A program made the position numbers and the translations under genes. The notes under the pieces are model-generated. The model did no database searches and had not been told where the DNA came from. It was given only the letters and a program-made list of their open reading frames with translations. A DNA stretch of 31,166 bases from CAYVBN01 sp964538565 (GTDB taxonomy: Bacteria; Pseudomonadota; Alphaproteobacteria; Rhizobiales; Xanthobacteraceae): NCBI GenBank assembly GCA_964538565.1, contig CAZIGW010000320.1:1-31166 (forward strand), in the 5' to 3' direction. Of this stretch, positions 1 through 7,526 are shown piece after piece (position 1 is the stretch's first letter; each line of letters begins with the position of its first letter).

Positions 1-2198
1 GGGCCGGACCCCGGCAGGCGCCGGGGCTGCTCATCAAGAGGCCCCACGACGCGGCGCGCCCCCCGGGCCCCCGCGACATTCTTGACGAGAAGCCGCTGTC
101 GGTCGCGACCGGCCGCTCGCTCGACGAGATCGCGGAGGGGAAACGTCCCCACCGCGCGGGCCGGGCGACGAAGGCGGTCTTTGCCTCGACCAACGGCGGC
201 GGAAGCGCCGAACCCCGCCGAAATCACGCCGGCCGTTCTGCCAGGGGAAAGCGTTCTGCCAGGGGAAAAAAGGACGCCTTGCCCAGTTTCGTCCCTCCGT
301 GCCTCGCGGTTCTCAAGGAGACGGCTCCGGACGACGCCGGTTTCGTTCACGAGATCAAGTTCGACGGCTATCGCATGGAAGGACGCCTCGATCGCGGACG
401 CGTCCAGCTCAAGACCCGGCGCGCGCTCGACTGGACGAAGAAATTTGCTCCGATCGCCCAGGTGCTGGCGCGCCTGCCGGCCGAACGGGCGCTCATCGAC
501 GGCGAGATCGTCTCGATCTCGGCGAACGGCGCGGCAAGCTTCTCCCAGCTGCAACAGGACCTGAAAACCGGCCGCCTCGATCGGCTGGCCTACTACGTCT
601 TCGATCTTCTTCACCTCGACGGGCGGGATTTGACCGGGCTGCCGCTCCTCGAGCGCAAGCAATTGCTCCAGAAGCTCGTCTCCAGGCTGCCGCCGGACAG
701 CCCGATCAAGTTCAGCGAGCACTTCACCGAGAAGGGCGCGGCGATGCTCAAACACGCCTGCCGCATGGGCCTCGAGGGCATCGTGTCCAAACGCGCCGAT
801 GCCCCCTATCATTCCGGCCGCGGCGGCGACTGGATCAAGACCAAGTGCTCCGACCGGCAGGAATTCGTGATCGCCGGCTATGTGCTCTCGACCGTCGATC
901 CGCACGCGATCGGCGCGCTCGTTCTCGGCTACTACGACAAGGATCGGCTGCACTACGCAGGACGCACCGGAACGGGGTTCTCGCGTCAGACCGCACGCGA
1001 GCTCTGGAAACGGCTCACGCCGCTGCGCACCAGGCGGCCTGCGTTCCCGAAGGTCCCGGAGGAGGAGCGTTCACGCGATGCCCAGTGGGTCGAGCCGAGG
1101 CTTGTCGCCGAGGTGAGTTTCCGCGGCTGGACCCACGGCGAGCGCGTGCGCCAGGCGGCCTTCCAGGGACTGCGGGAGGACAAGCCGCCGAGGGAAGTCG
1201 TGCGCGAACGCGCGGCGGCCCAGGCGAAGACCGGCCGTCCCTCACGCAGCAACCGCGGAGCCCTGGACGTGATCGAAGGCGTTCAACTCACACACCCGGA
1301 CCGGGTCTACTGGCAGGACGCCGGCATCACCAAGCGCGACCTCGCCGCCTACTACGCGCAGATCTGGGACTGGATGGGCCCACACGTGGTGCGCCGACCG
1401 ATCAGCATCGTGCGCTGTCCCGAAGGTTCGACCAACGAGTGCTTCTTTCAGCGGCACGTCTCGGCCGGCATCGATGCCGACCATCTCCACCCGGTTCCCG
1501 GCAAGGACGGCAAGCCGCTGCTGGCGATTGACACCCTCGAAGGGCTGATTTCGCTGGTGCAGGCCGGAGCGCTCGAAGTGCACGTCTGGGGCACGACCGT
1601 CGACCGGCTCGACGCCTGCGACCGCCTGGTGTTCGATCTCGATCCGGGGCCGGGGGTGGAATGGGATGAGATTGTCACCGCCGCGCGCGAGGTGCGCGAA
1701 CGATTGAAGGCGCTGGGCCTCGAGGCATTCCTGAAGACCTCGGGCGGCAAGGGTCTGCACGTCGTCGTGCCGATCGTATCGACGCCGTGGAGCATCGCCA
1801 AGCCGTTCGCCCGCGATCTGGCCTCCGCGATGGCAGGCGACAGCCCATCCCGCTACGTCGCCACGCTGTCCAAGAAAAAACGCGATGGCCGGATCTTTAT
1901 CGACTATCTTCGCAACGACCGTACCGCTTCCTCGATCGCCGCCTATTCGACCCGCGCGCGCCCAGGAGCAACCGTCTCGACTCCCATCACGTGGACCGAA
2001 CTCGGCCGCCTCGACCGCCCGAACAGCCACACGATCCTGACCCTCCCGGCGCGCCTCGCACGGCTGCGCCGGGATCCATGGGCGGGAATCGGCGAGATAC
2101 GCCAGCGCCTGCCGGCCTCCGGGGTCGACGTCCCGCAAAAGCGCGGGCGCGCCGCCGCGGCAGGCACTCTCAGGCAGCCCGCATCGCGGCTTCGTTGA
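1..2198 (+). CDS. ligD: DNA ligase D (ATP-dependent NHEJ ligase/polymerase), 5' end outside window
   Basis: Multifunctional ligase/polymerase of bacterial non-homologous end joining, the usual partner of Ku. The frame is open from base 3 with no start in view, so the N-terminus lies to the left. The first ~80 codons read LLIKRPHDAA...SVATGRSLDEIAEG, the typical tail and linker of the N-terminal phosphoesterase (PE) domain. The ligase domain follows: motif I KFDGYR with the adenylated Lys at 357-359, YYVFDLLHLDGRDL, EGIVSKR, and motif V DWIKTKC. The C-terminal primase-polymerase domain begins near LTHPDRVYW and carries the catalytic VFDLDPGPG, SGGKGLHVVVP, and IDYLRNDR...YSTRARPGA. The order is therefore PE-LIG-POL. 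The TTG at 279 is only an internal in-frame codon. No ku gene is in the window. The 3' end overlaps the convergent ferritin-like gene by 29 bp. Confidence 0.95.
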   Translation, partial: AGPRQAPGLLIKRPHDAARPPGPRDILDEKPLSVATGRSLDEIAEGKRPHRAGRATKAVFASTNGGGSAEPRRNHAGRSARGKRSARGKKDALPSFVPPCLAVLKETAPDDAGFVHEIKFDGYRMEGRLDRGRVQLKTRRALDWTKKFAPIAQVLARLPAERALIDGEIVSISANGAASFSQLQQDLKTGRLDRLAYYVFDLLHLDGRDLTGLPLLERKQLLQKLVSRLPPDSPIKFSEHFTEKGAAMLKHACRMGLEGIVSKRADAPYHSGRGGDWIKTKCSDRQEFVIAGYVLSTVDPHAIGALVLGYYDKDRLHYAGRTGTGFSRQTARELWKRLTPLRTRRPAFPKVPEEERSRDAQWVEPRLVAEVSFRGWTHGERVRQAAFQGLREDKPPREVVRERAAAQAKTGRPSRSNRGALDVIEGVQLTHPDRVYWQDAGITKRDLAAYYAQIWDWMGPHVVRRPISIVRCPEGSTNECFFQRHVSAGIDADHLHPVPGKDGKPLLAIDTLEGLISLVQAGALEVHVWGTTVDRLDACDRLVFDLDPGPGVEWDEIVTAAREVRERLKALGLEAFLKTSGGKGLHVVVPIVSTPWSIAKPFARDLASAMAGDSPSRYVATLSKKKRDGRIFIDYLRNDRTASSIAAYSTRARPGATVSTPITWTELGRLDRPNSHTILTLPARLARLRRDPWAGIGEIRQRLPASGVDVPQKRGRAAAAGTLRQPASRLR

Positions 2199-2667
2199 CC
2201 GACGACTTGGCGATCTGGGTGAGAAGTTCGTCTGCTTCCTTTTCCTCCTCGAGCGTCTGGTGCAACAGATCGGCGAGCTTCTGGTTGCCGAGCTGCTTGG
2301 CCCAGGCGCACAGCGTGCCGTAGCGCGCGATCTCGTAGTGCTCGGCGGCCTGCGCGGCGCCGATCAGGCCCGCATCCTTGATCTCGCCGTTCTCGGACTC
2401 GTCGATCACCTCTTCGCCCTCGGCGATGATGCCGAGGATGGCGTCGCACTTCTTCCCCTTCGGCTTCTTGTGGATGAGCTCGAACGCGTGTTCGAGGCGC
2501 TTGAGGTGGGTCTGGGTCTGCTCGCGGTGATCGCTGAAGGCCTTTTCGAGCTCGGAATCGTCGCTTTCCTTGGCCATCTTGGACAGCGCTTTGACCAGTT
2601 GCTTCTCGGCGTAATACACGTCCTGCAGCAGGTTGTAGAACATGTCATCCATCGACTTGGTCTTCAT
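2170..2667 (-). CDS. ferritin-like DUF892 protein (YciE/YciF family)
   Basis: 165-residue all-helical protein starting MKTKSMDDMFYNLLQDVYYA. Family hallmarks are visible: the N-terminal DVYYAEKQLVKAL helix, DHREQTQTHLKRLEHAFE, the central CDAILGIIAEGEEVI, the AAEHYEIARYGTLCAWA helix, and a terminal LHQTLEEEKEADELL. These Glu/His-rich helices form the four-helix ferritin-like bundle expected to hold a di-metal centre. Family members are stress-induced, but their reaction is not established. The start at 2667 is preceded by GGGAGCAAACA, a good ribosome-binding site; the open frame extends far upstream without family similarity. The gene is convergent with ligD and its last 29 bp lie inside the ligD 3' end. 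Confidence 0.92.
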   Translation of the reverse strand: MKTKSMDDMFYNLLQDVYYAEKQLVKALSKMAKESDDSELEKAFSDHREQTQTHLKRLEHAFELIHKKPKGKKCDAILGIIAEGEEVIDESENGEIKDAGLIGAAQAAEHYEIARYGTLCAWAKQLGNQKLADLLHQTLEEEKEADELLTQIAKSSVNEAAMRAA

Positions 2668-2802
2668 TGTTTGCTCCCGGGGTTTGGGTCGCGAAGCGGG
2701 CGCACCGGCGGGCGCCGCGCGGGACCGCAAGCTGCAAAGGCAACGTCCTCGATCGGGCGCGGTTCCAGAGTCTTCGGGAGCGGCAATGCCCGGAGAGCGG
2801 CG

Positions 2803-3726
2803 ATGAGCGGCGCGGTCCTGCGGGTCGGAGGCTATCAGCCCGACACGTCCGTCCATACCCGCGCGATGCGGCACCTGACACAGGCGCTCGCCGGACGTCC
2901 GGGCCGGGGCTGGAGCATCGAGTGGCACGGCGATGTCACGGCGGAGGGCCGGCGGGCCGCCGATCTGCTCGCCATGGTGGAAGAGGGGACGCTCGATCTC
3001 TGCTATTTCGCCTCGAGCTATCTGGCCGACCGCGTCCCTTCCCTCGGTGTGTTCGACCTGCCCTTCGTGATCTCCGACCGTTCGGAACTCCAGGGCCGGC
3101 TCGACGGGCCGCTTGGCGCCCGGCTTGCGTCGGACGTCGCCTCGGCCAGCGGCTATCACGTCCTGGGATTCTGGGACAACGGCTTCCGGCACGTCTCGAA
3201 CCGGCTGCGGCCGATCCGTTCGGTCGAGGACTGCCGCGGCCTGCGCCTGCGCATCCTCGACAATGAGCTGCACCGAAGGATCTTCGCGTCGTTCGGTTTC
3301 GAACCGGTCGTCGTCGACGTGAAGCACCTTGTCGCGGCGATCGCCTCACACGAGGTCGATGCGCAGGAAAATCCGCTGACGAATTTCGTCAATTTTGGCT
3401 TGCATCGCCTGCATCCTCACCTCGGCCTGACCTCGCACCTCGCCGGTATCGCGCTGCTGCTCGCCAACCGCAGCTGGTTCGACCGCCTGCCGGCCGACGC
3501 CCGGACGGCCCTCGAGGCCGCCACCCGGCAGGCAACCGCGAAGCAACGCGCGCTCGCCGCCGCCGAGGACGAGCGCTGTCTCGCCCTGGTGCGCCGGGCC
3601 GGCGTCTCGGTGGTTCCGCCCGCGGAGATCGACCGCGCCGGGTTTCGCCAGGCGGCCTCGGCCGTGGTGCGCGAACACATGGGCCGCATCGGCGAGGACG
3701 TGTGCGCGGAATTCGGCCTCGTCTGA
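2803..3726 (+). CDS. DctP-like TRAP substrate-binding protein lacking a signal peptide
   Basis: 307 residues related to the DctP solute receptors of TRAP transporters. The core signatures are present: FDLPFVISDRSEL, a GFWDNGFRHVSN strand, the ligand-Arg region CRGLRLRILDN, FGFEPVVVD, and the diagnostic EVDAQENPLTNF. Known family members are exported and feed a DctQ/DctM permease using an ion gradient. Here the protein starts directly at what should be the mature N-terminus (MSGAVLRVGGYQPDTS). Upstream in-frame codons back to the previous gene encode no hydrophobic leader. No dctQ or dctM is present in the window. It may therefore be cytoplasmic, have a mis-set start, or be a sensory or moonlighting derivative. 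Its 3' end lies 19 bp from the convergent Dabb gene. Confidence 0.82.
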   Translation: MSGAVLRVGGYQPDTSVHTRAMRHLTQALAGRPGRGWSIEWHGDVTAEGRRAADLLAMVEEGTLDLCYFASSYLADRVPSLGVFDLPFVISDRSELQGRLDGPLGARLASDVASASGYHVLGFWDNGFRHVSNRLRPIRSVEDCRGLRLRILDNELHRRIFASFGFEPVVVDVKHLVAAIASHEVDAQENPLTNFVNFGLHRLHPHLGLTSHLAGIALLLANRSWFDRLPADARTALEAATRQATAKQRALAAAEDERCLALVRRAGVSVVPPAEIDRAGFRQAASAVVREHMGRIGEDVCAEFGLV

Positions 3727-3745
3727 ACACCGGACGCGCCGCGCG

Positions 3746-4078
3746 TCAGTCGCGGTGAAACTGGACGACGACGCGCTCGGCCAGAATCGGCGTGCAGTAC
3801 TTGGCGAAGAACGCCTGATGCTCGGGCGACTCGGCATATTGCCGGTAGGCCTGCGGACTGTCGAAATCCATCGTCAGGCCGATGTCGTAGTTGGCGGCGA
3901 ATCCGTGCTTCCTGACGTGGCTCTCGCCGCCCGTCCCCTCGTTGCGGCCGATCGTCCAGGCACGCACCACCGGCAGGCTCTCCATCAATTTCGGAAACGC
4001 GGTGAAATAGGCGGCGATGTCCTCTTGCCTGGCGTCGGGCTTCAATTTCAGAATCGCCATGTGGCGAAAGGTGCTCAT
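3746..4078 (-). CDS. Dabb (stress-responsive alpha/beta barrel) domain protein
   Basis: 110-residue single-domain protein: MSTFRHMAILKLKPDARQ, a central VVRAWTIGRNEG, NYDIGLTMDFDS, then AYRQYAESPEHQAF and a C-terminal VVVQFHRD. This is the dimeric ferredoxin-like alpha/beta-barrel pattern of the Dabb family (HxxxxKxK at the first strand, YxxHPxHxxF-like helix). Family members are often small catabolic enzymes or stress proteins; no reaction can be assigned here. It is the last gene of the minus-strand catabolic locus. Its ATG overlaps the stop of the amidohydrolase by 4 bp (ATGA), implying translational coupling with that enzyme. Confidence 0.85.
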   Translation of the reverse strand: MSTFRHMAILKLKPDARQEDIAAYFTAFPKLMESLPVVRAWTIGRNEGTGGESHVRKHGFAANYDIGLTMDFDSPQAYRQYAESPEHQAFFAKYCTPILAERVVVQFHRD

Positions 4079-4947
4079 GCTCGTGGTTCCTCTGCGCGGG
4101 CCTGCGGCGGGAGGAGACCGTAGACTCGCTCCGCCGTGCCGCCAAGGACCGCCGAACGCTCGACCGGCGACAGATCGGAGATCAGCGCCTCGATCCCGCG
4201 CCACGCCTCCTGATAGCGCGCGGCCAACAGGATGACCGGCCAATTGCTCGCGGCCATCACGCGGTCGGCGCTGAAGCAGGTGAGCACGTGCCGGACATAG
4301 CGTTGCATCGCCTCGGTCGACCACGTCCAGCGCATCACGACGTCGAGCCCGGCCGAGAGCTTGATGGCAATGTTGTCGTGCGCGGCGGCGCGCGCGATCA
4401 GGGACGCCCACGGCTCCCATCCGGCTTCCGGAACGGGCGGGCGGCCAAGGTGGTCGATCACGATCCTGAGCTGCGGAAGACGCTCGGCGACCTGCATGAG
4501 CGCGTCGTACTGCCCGCCCGTCACCGCCACGATCTCGAAGGCGAGCCCGGCGTCGGCGAGATGCGCCAGCGACTTGAGAACGGCGGGCTCGAGCATCCAG
4601 CGTCCGTCGGGCTCGAAGATGGTCAGATGCCGGACGCCGACGAGCGGACCACGGGCGCGCAGTTGCGGTACGCGACGCGCGACGGCGCCCGGTTCATCGA
4701 GCGGGATCCAGCCGACCACGCCGCGCACGAAGGACAGGGCCCCGGCGAGGTCGAGGTATTCCAGCGTCTCATCCTCGTCGTTGAGCGACTGGATCAGAAC
4801 CGTGCCGTCGACACCGGCGGCTTCGAGTTCGCGGGCGAGCTGATCCGGCGTGAAGTCACGGGCGAGACGGTCACCCACCGGCTCGGGCCAGTGGTGCGCC
4901 CGTCTTGCCGTCCACCAGAAATGATGATGCGCGTCGATCACCGCCAT
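4075..4947 (-). CDS. amidohydrolase_2 family metal-dependent hydrolase (lactonase-like)
   Basis: 290-residue TIM-barrel protein of the amidohydrolase_2 group (COG3618-like, which includes sugar-lactone and pyrone-dicarboxylate lactonases). It begins MAVIDAHHHFWW, the HxH strand-1 metal motif. It continues through DGTVLIQSLNDEDETLEYL, VGWIPLDEPGAV, GVRHLTIFEPD, VIDHLGRPPVPE, a SAGLD strand, and VMAASNWPVILL near the C-terminus. Many relatives have SDWP where this protein has SNWP, so the usual barrel-end Asp is Asn (SN[FW]P variants also exist in the family). It probably hydrolyses a lactone or related ring product in the pathway fed by the upstream ABC transporter; the substrate is unknown. 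It overlaps the Dabb gene by 4 bp. Confidence 0.87.
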   Translation of the reverse strand: MAVIDAHHHFWWTARRAHHWPEPVGDRLARDFTPDQLARELEAAGVDGTVLIQSLNDEDETLEYLDLAGALSFVRGVVGWIPLDEPGAVARRVPQLRARGPLVGVRHLTIFEPDGRWMLEPAVLKSLAHLADAGLAFEIVAVTGGQYDALMQVAERLPQLRIVIDHLGRPPVPEAGWEPWASLIARAAAHDNIAIKLSAGLDVVMRWTWSTEAMQRYVRHVLTCFSADRVMAASNWPVILLAARYQEAWRGIEALISDLSPVERSAVLGGTAERVYGLLPPQARAEEPRA

Positions 4948-5014
4948 GCATGTCGTCTTTCTGACCGGAGCAGGATCCTGTCCGATGGCCCCGCAGGCAT
5001 GCAGGGTTCTGAAC

Positions 5015-5443
5015 TCACTGCATGTGCGAAAGCCACACGGTCTCGGCGGCCTCGGTATTGGGTACGCCGATATAGCAGAACACGAGCGAGGCTTCCTCGG
5101 TCTGCGATGCGTTCGAGATCACGTGGATGGCGCCGCTCGGGATGTAGACGAAGTCTCCGCCCTCCAGCACGACTTCCTTGCGGTCGCTGCCGTCGCTCCT
5201 GGCGTACCAGAGCTTGATCTTGCCGTAGAGGATGTACCAGCAGACGTCGTTCTTGGCGTGATAGTGCGTCGGATTGGGCCCGGCACCCGGCGCCAGGATG
5301 GTGCGGCCCATCGTGGCGTTCGGCGCGTCGACCGTCTTGTCGCTGATGCCGAACCCGATCCGGAGCGGCGGCTCGTAGGTCACGTCGGTGCCGATCTGGC
5401 GCTGGCGCACCACCGAGACCACCTGCTTGTCGAACGGAACCAT
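5015..5443 (-). CDS. cupin-domain protein
   Basis: 142-residue single-domain cupin. Motif 1 is visible as the PTHYH metal pair followed by a WYILYGKIKLW strand, and motif 2 is a near-perfect GDFVYIPSGAIHVISN (GxxxxxPxGxxHxxxN). The Glu usually found four residues after HxH is replaced by the stretch AKND, so only three canonical metal ligands (His, His, motif-2 His) are obvious. Such proteins serve as dioxygenases, isomerases or sugar-binding proteins; the sequence does not decide which. The start at 5443 is fixed by a strong GGAGGAGGAAGAC ribosome-binding site. It lies 48 bp downstream of the small membrane-protein gene and 67 bp upstream of the amidohydrolase gene, inside the same minus-strand locus. 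Confidence 0.88.
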   Translation of the reverse strand: MVPFDKQVVSVVRQRQIGTDVTYEPPLRIGFGISDKTVDAPNATMGRTILAPGAGPNPTHYHAKNDVCWYILYGKIKLWYARSDGSDRKEVVLEGGDFVYIPSGAIHVISNASQTEEASLVFCYIGVPNTEAAETVWLSHMQ

Positions 5444-5491
5444 GTCTGTCTTCCTCCTCCGATCACTTCTTCTGGCGAGAGCAGCGCACCA

Positions 5492-5866
5492 TCAGCGGAT
5501 CGGCTCGATGCGCGCCACCCACGGGATGCTGGCAAGCCGGGCCAGGTTCTGTGGACTGACCATGCGCAGGCGGATGCGATTCAGGGCGCCGTCGCGGCCG
5601 GCGAAGACGCCGTATTCCGCGATGCGTTCGTTGTGGAAGCGCTCGGGCATGAAATCGAGAACGACCACGATGTTGCTCGGCCTGGTCGCGCCGCGTAGCG
5701 ACGGATCGAGCCGCGTGCCTGCCGTGGCGATGCCGAACAATTCCTGCCCGTAGATGACGAAAACGATGAGGACGATTCCGAGAAGGAGCTTTCGTCCCTC
5801 TGTTCCGAGTCGAAAGCGTCTGCGGGTCGTGGCGGTGCGCGCCGCCGGCTGCTCGTCGAGGCTCAT
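5492..5866 (-). CDS. uncharacterised single-TM protein chained to ABC permease genes
   Basis: 124 residues, no family recognised. About 24 N-terminal residues are basic (TATTRRRFRLGTEGRK). One hydrophobic segment follows (LLLGIVLIVFVIYG, about 28-41), then ~80 residues probably outside the membrane. The distal part reads as alternating strands and helices: SNIVVVLDFMP, ERFHNERIAEYG, NRIRLRMV, SPQNLARLASIP, WVARIEPI. This resembles a small ferredoxin-like fold, and the ending recalls the LxxLPxVxxVEP close of subtilase-propeptide (I9) domains; that is a pattern impression, not an assignment. Its ATG overlaps the preceding permease stop by 4 bp, so it belongs to the transporter operon. It could be an accessory subunit or regulator of the transporter. 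Confidence 0.78.
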   Translation of the reverse strand: MSLDEQPAARTATTRRRFRLGTEGRKLLLGIVLIVFVIYGQELFGIATAGTRLDPSLRGATRPSNIVVVLDFMPERFHNERIAEYGVFAGRDGALNRIRLRMVSPQNLARLASIPWVARIEPIR

Positions 5867-6696
5867 TGCGCATCCGCCTTCTCGGCGTCGGCGACGAGGC
5901 CCCAGCGCTGCACGGTGCGGCGCTCGATCGGAGCCAGCAGCCAACGATCCATCGCGATCGCGATCGCGCCGATCATCAGGCAGCCGGCGATGATGATGTC
6001 GGAGCGGTGATATTCCGCCGCGTTGAAGATCATCTGTCCGAGTCCCGTGGGAGCGCCGACGAGTTCCGCCGCGATCAGCGCCCGCCAGCCGAAGCCGAGT
6101 CCGGAGCGGATGCCGGTGAGGATGTACGGCAGCGCGCCGGGCAGCACGACGGTGCGGATCGTCTCCAGGCGGCCGGCGCCGAGCGAGCGCACGCCCTGCT
6201 CGAACACCTCGGGCACGAGCTGGACGCCGAGCACCGTGTTCTGGAACACGATGAAGAACACCGTATTCCAGATGAGGAAGACGGCGAGCGCGGTGCCGAT
6301 TCCGAGCCATCCGATCATCAGCGGCAGCCAGACGATGCCCGACAGCGCATTGAAGAACACGACCAGCGGATTGAGAAATTCGGATACCGGCCGGTAGAGA
6401 CCCGCGACGAATCCGCCGACGATGCCGGTTGCGATCCCCAACGAGGCGCCGAGAAACAGCCGCCACAGGCTCGCCATCAGGTGCTGACCGAGGTGCCCCG
6501 ATTGCGCGAGGTCGACGATCGCCTGCCCCACCGCGGCGACCGACGGCAGCGTCATTGGCGGCGGCCGCATGATCCCCCAGTAGACGGACCAGCCGAGAAG
6601 CACGAGGGCGAACGGCGCAACCGGCAGCACGAGCCAGATCGCGCGCTCCCACCGGACGCGCGCGGAGATAGGCCGGCTGATCGTGACCATGCTCAT
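5863..6696 (-). CDS. ABC transporter permease (SsuC/TauC-type), second of two
   Basis: 277-residue inner-membrane subunit with about six hydrophobic segments (WLVLPVAPFALVLLGW at the start; SGIVWLPLMIGWLGIGTALA in the middle). The EAA cytoplasmic loop that docks on the ATPase reads SLGAGRLETIRTVVLPGALP. The protein belongs to the binding-protein-dependent permease class (BPD_transp_1) that pairs with NMT1/SsuA-type receptors for taurine, sulfonate, nitrate or thiamine-precursor-like solutes. The start is ATG at 6696 (MSMVTISRP). It overlaps the upstream permease stop by 4 bp and the downstream small membrane-protein start by 4 bp. With the permease encoded just upstream it probably forms a heterodimeric channel. 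Confidence 0.93.
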   Translation of the reverse strand: MSMVTISRPISARVRWERAIWLVLPVAPFALVLLGWSVYWGIMRPPPMTLPSVAAVGQAIVDLAQSGHLGQHLMASLWRLFLGASLGIATGIVGGFVAGLYRPVSEFLNPLVVFFNALSGIVWLPLMIGWLGIGTALAVFLIWNTVFFIVFQNTVLGVQLVPEVFEQGVRSLGAGRLETIRTVVLPGALPYILTGIRSGLGFGWRALIAAELVGAPTGLGQMIFNAAEYHRSDIIIAGCLMIGAIAIAMDRWLLAPIERRTVQRWGLVADAEKADAQ

Positions 6697-7526
6697 TTGC
6701 GCAGAATTCCCCAGCGCGCGACCGTGAGGTTCTCGATCGGCTGCACGATCAAGCGGTCGACCACGATGTAGAGACATCCGATCACGATCATGCCGACGAT
6801 GATGCTGTCGATCTGCCCGAAGGTGCGCGCCCCGAAGATCAGGTCGCCGAGACCGCCGCGCCGCACCAGCATCTCGGCGGCGATCAGCGCGCGCCAGCCG
6901 TACCCCATGCCGAGGCGCAGGCCGACCACGATGCTCGGCAGCGCCCCCGGCAGGTAGACGTCGGTCACGAGCCGCAACCGGCCGGCGCCGAGCGAGCGCA
7001 GGGCCAGCACGTAGTTCTCGGGGATCGCCCGCACGCCGATCATCGTGTTGAAGATGATCGGCACGATGAGCGTGTAGATCACGATGACGAGCGTCGTCTC
7101 GTGCGTGAAGCCGAACCAGATGATGGCGAGCGGCAGCCAGGCGATGCCAGACACGCCCTGCAGAAATCGCAGGAAGCCCTCGAGCGCGCGCGCCGCGTAG
7201 CGATTGACGCCGACTGCGAAACCGATCGGGACCCCCGCGGCCAGCGACAGCACCGTCGCGACCCCGATCATCAGCAGGCTGGTGCTGGCGTATTCGGCCA
7301 GGATGCCGTGCGCGACGAGCAGGGCGAACGTGCTCCAGACGCGCGCGGGAGACACGAGGACTTCGTCGGAGAGATCGCCGGCCGCCTTGATCGCCCACCA
7401 GATGGCGATCAGCACGATGAAGGGCACGACGACCTTGAGGCCGCCGAGTCGCCGCGCGATGTCGCGCAGCGGGGCCGCAAGCTTCGGGGCGTCCGGCGCG
7501 CGCGAAGACGCGGTGGCGATCGTCAT
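6693..7526 (-). CDS. ABC transporter permease (SsuC/TauC-type), first of two
   Basis: 277 residues, six predicted membrane segments (VVVPFIVLIAIWWAIKAAG, SLLMIGVATVLSLAAGVPIG, SIIVGMIVIGCLYIVVDRLI among them). An EAA loop reads SLGAGRLRLVTDVYLPGALP. It is clearly homologous to the following permease, with the same length, the same SGIAWLPL/SGIVWLPL core and the same EAA spacing. The pair looks like an old duplication that now gives two distinct channel halves. ATG at 7526 overlaps the ATPase stop by 4 bp; its own stop overlaps the next start by 4 bp. Confidence 0.93.
   Translation of the reverse strand: MTIATASSRAPDAPKLAAPLRDIARRLGGLKVVVPFIVLIAIWWAIKAAGDLSDEVLVSPARVWSTFALLVAHGILAEYASTSLLMIGVATVLSLAAGVPIGFAVGVNRYAARALEGFLRFLQGVSGIAWLPLAIIWFGFTHETTLVIVIYTLIVPIIFNTMIGVRAIPENYVLALRSLGAGRLRLVTDVYLPGALPSIVVGLRLGMGYGWRALIAAEMLVRRGGLGDLIFGARTFGQIDSIIVGMIVIGCLYIVVDRLIVQPIENLTVARWGILRK

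Noticed and set aside
1242..2138. long minus-strand open frame inside ligD, and similar long antisense frames elsewhere
   Set aside because: These are high-GC shadow frames opposite well-supported genes, with low-complexity Arg/Ala/Asp composition and no recognisable domain.
279..2198. ligD starting at the TTG at 279
   Set aside because: The same frame is open to base 3 and encodes the recognisable PE-domain tail and linker, so the gene continues off the left edge.
2170..3327. 385-residue minus-strand frame extending the ferritin-like gene upstream
   Set aside because: The extra part is antisense to the TRAP receptor, has no family similarity, and the ATG at 2667 has a good ribosome-binding site.
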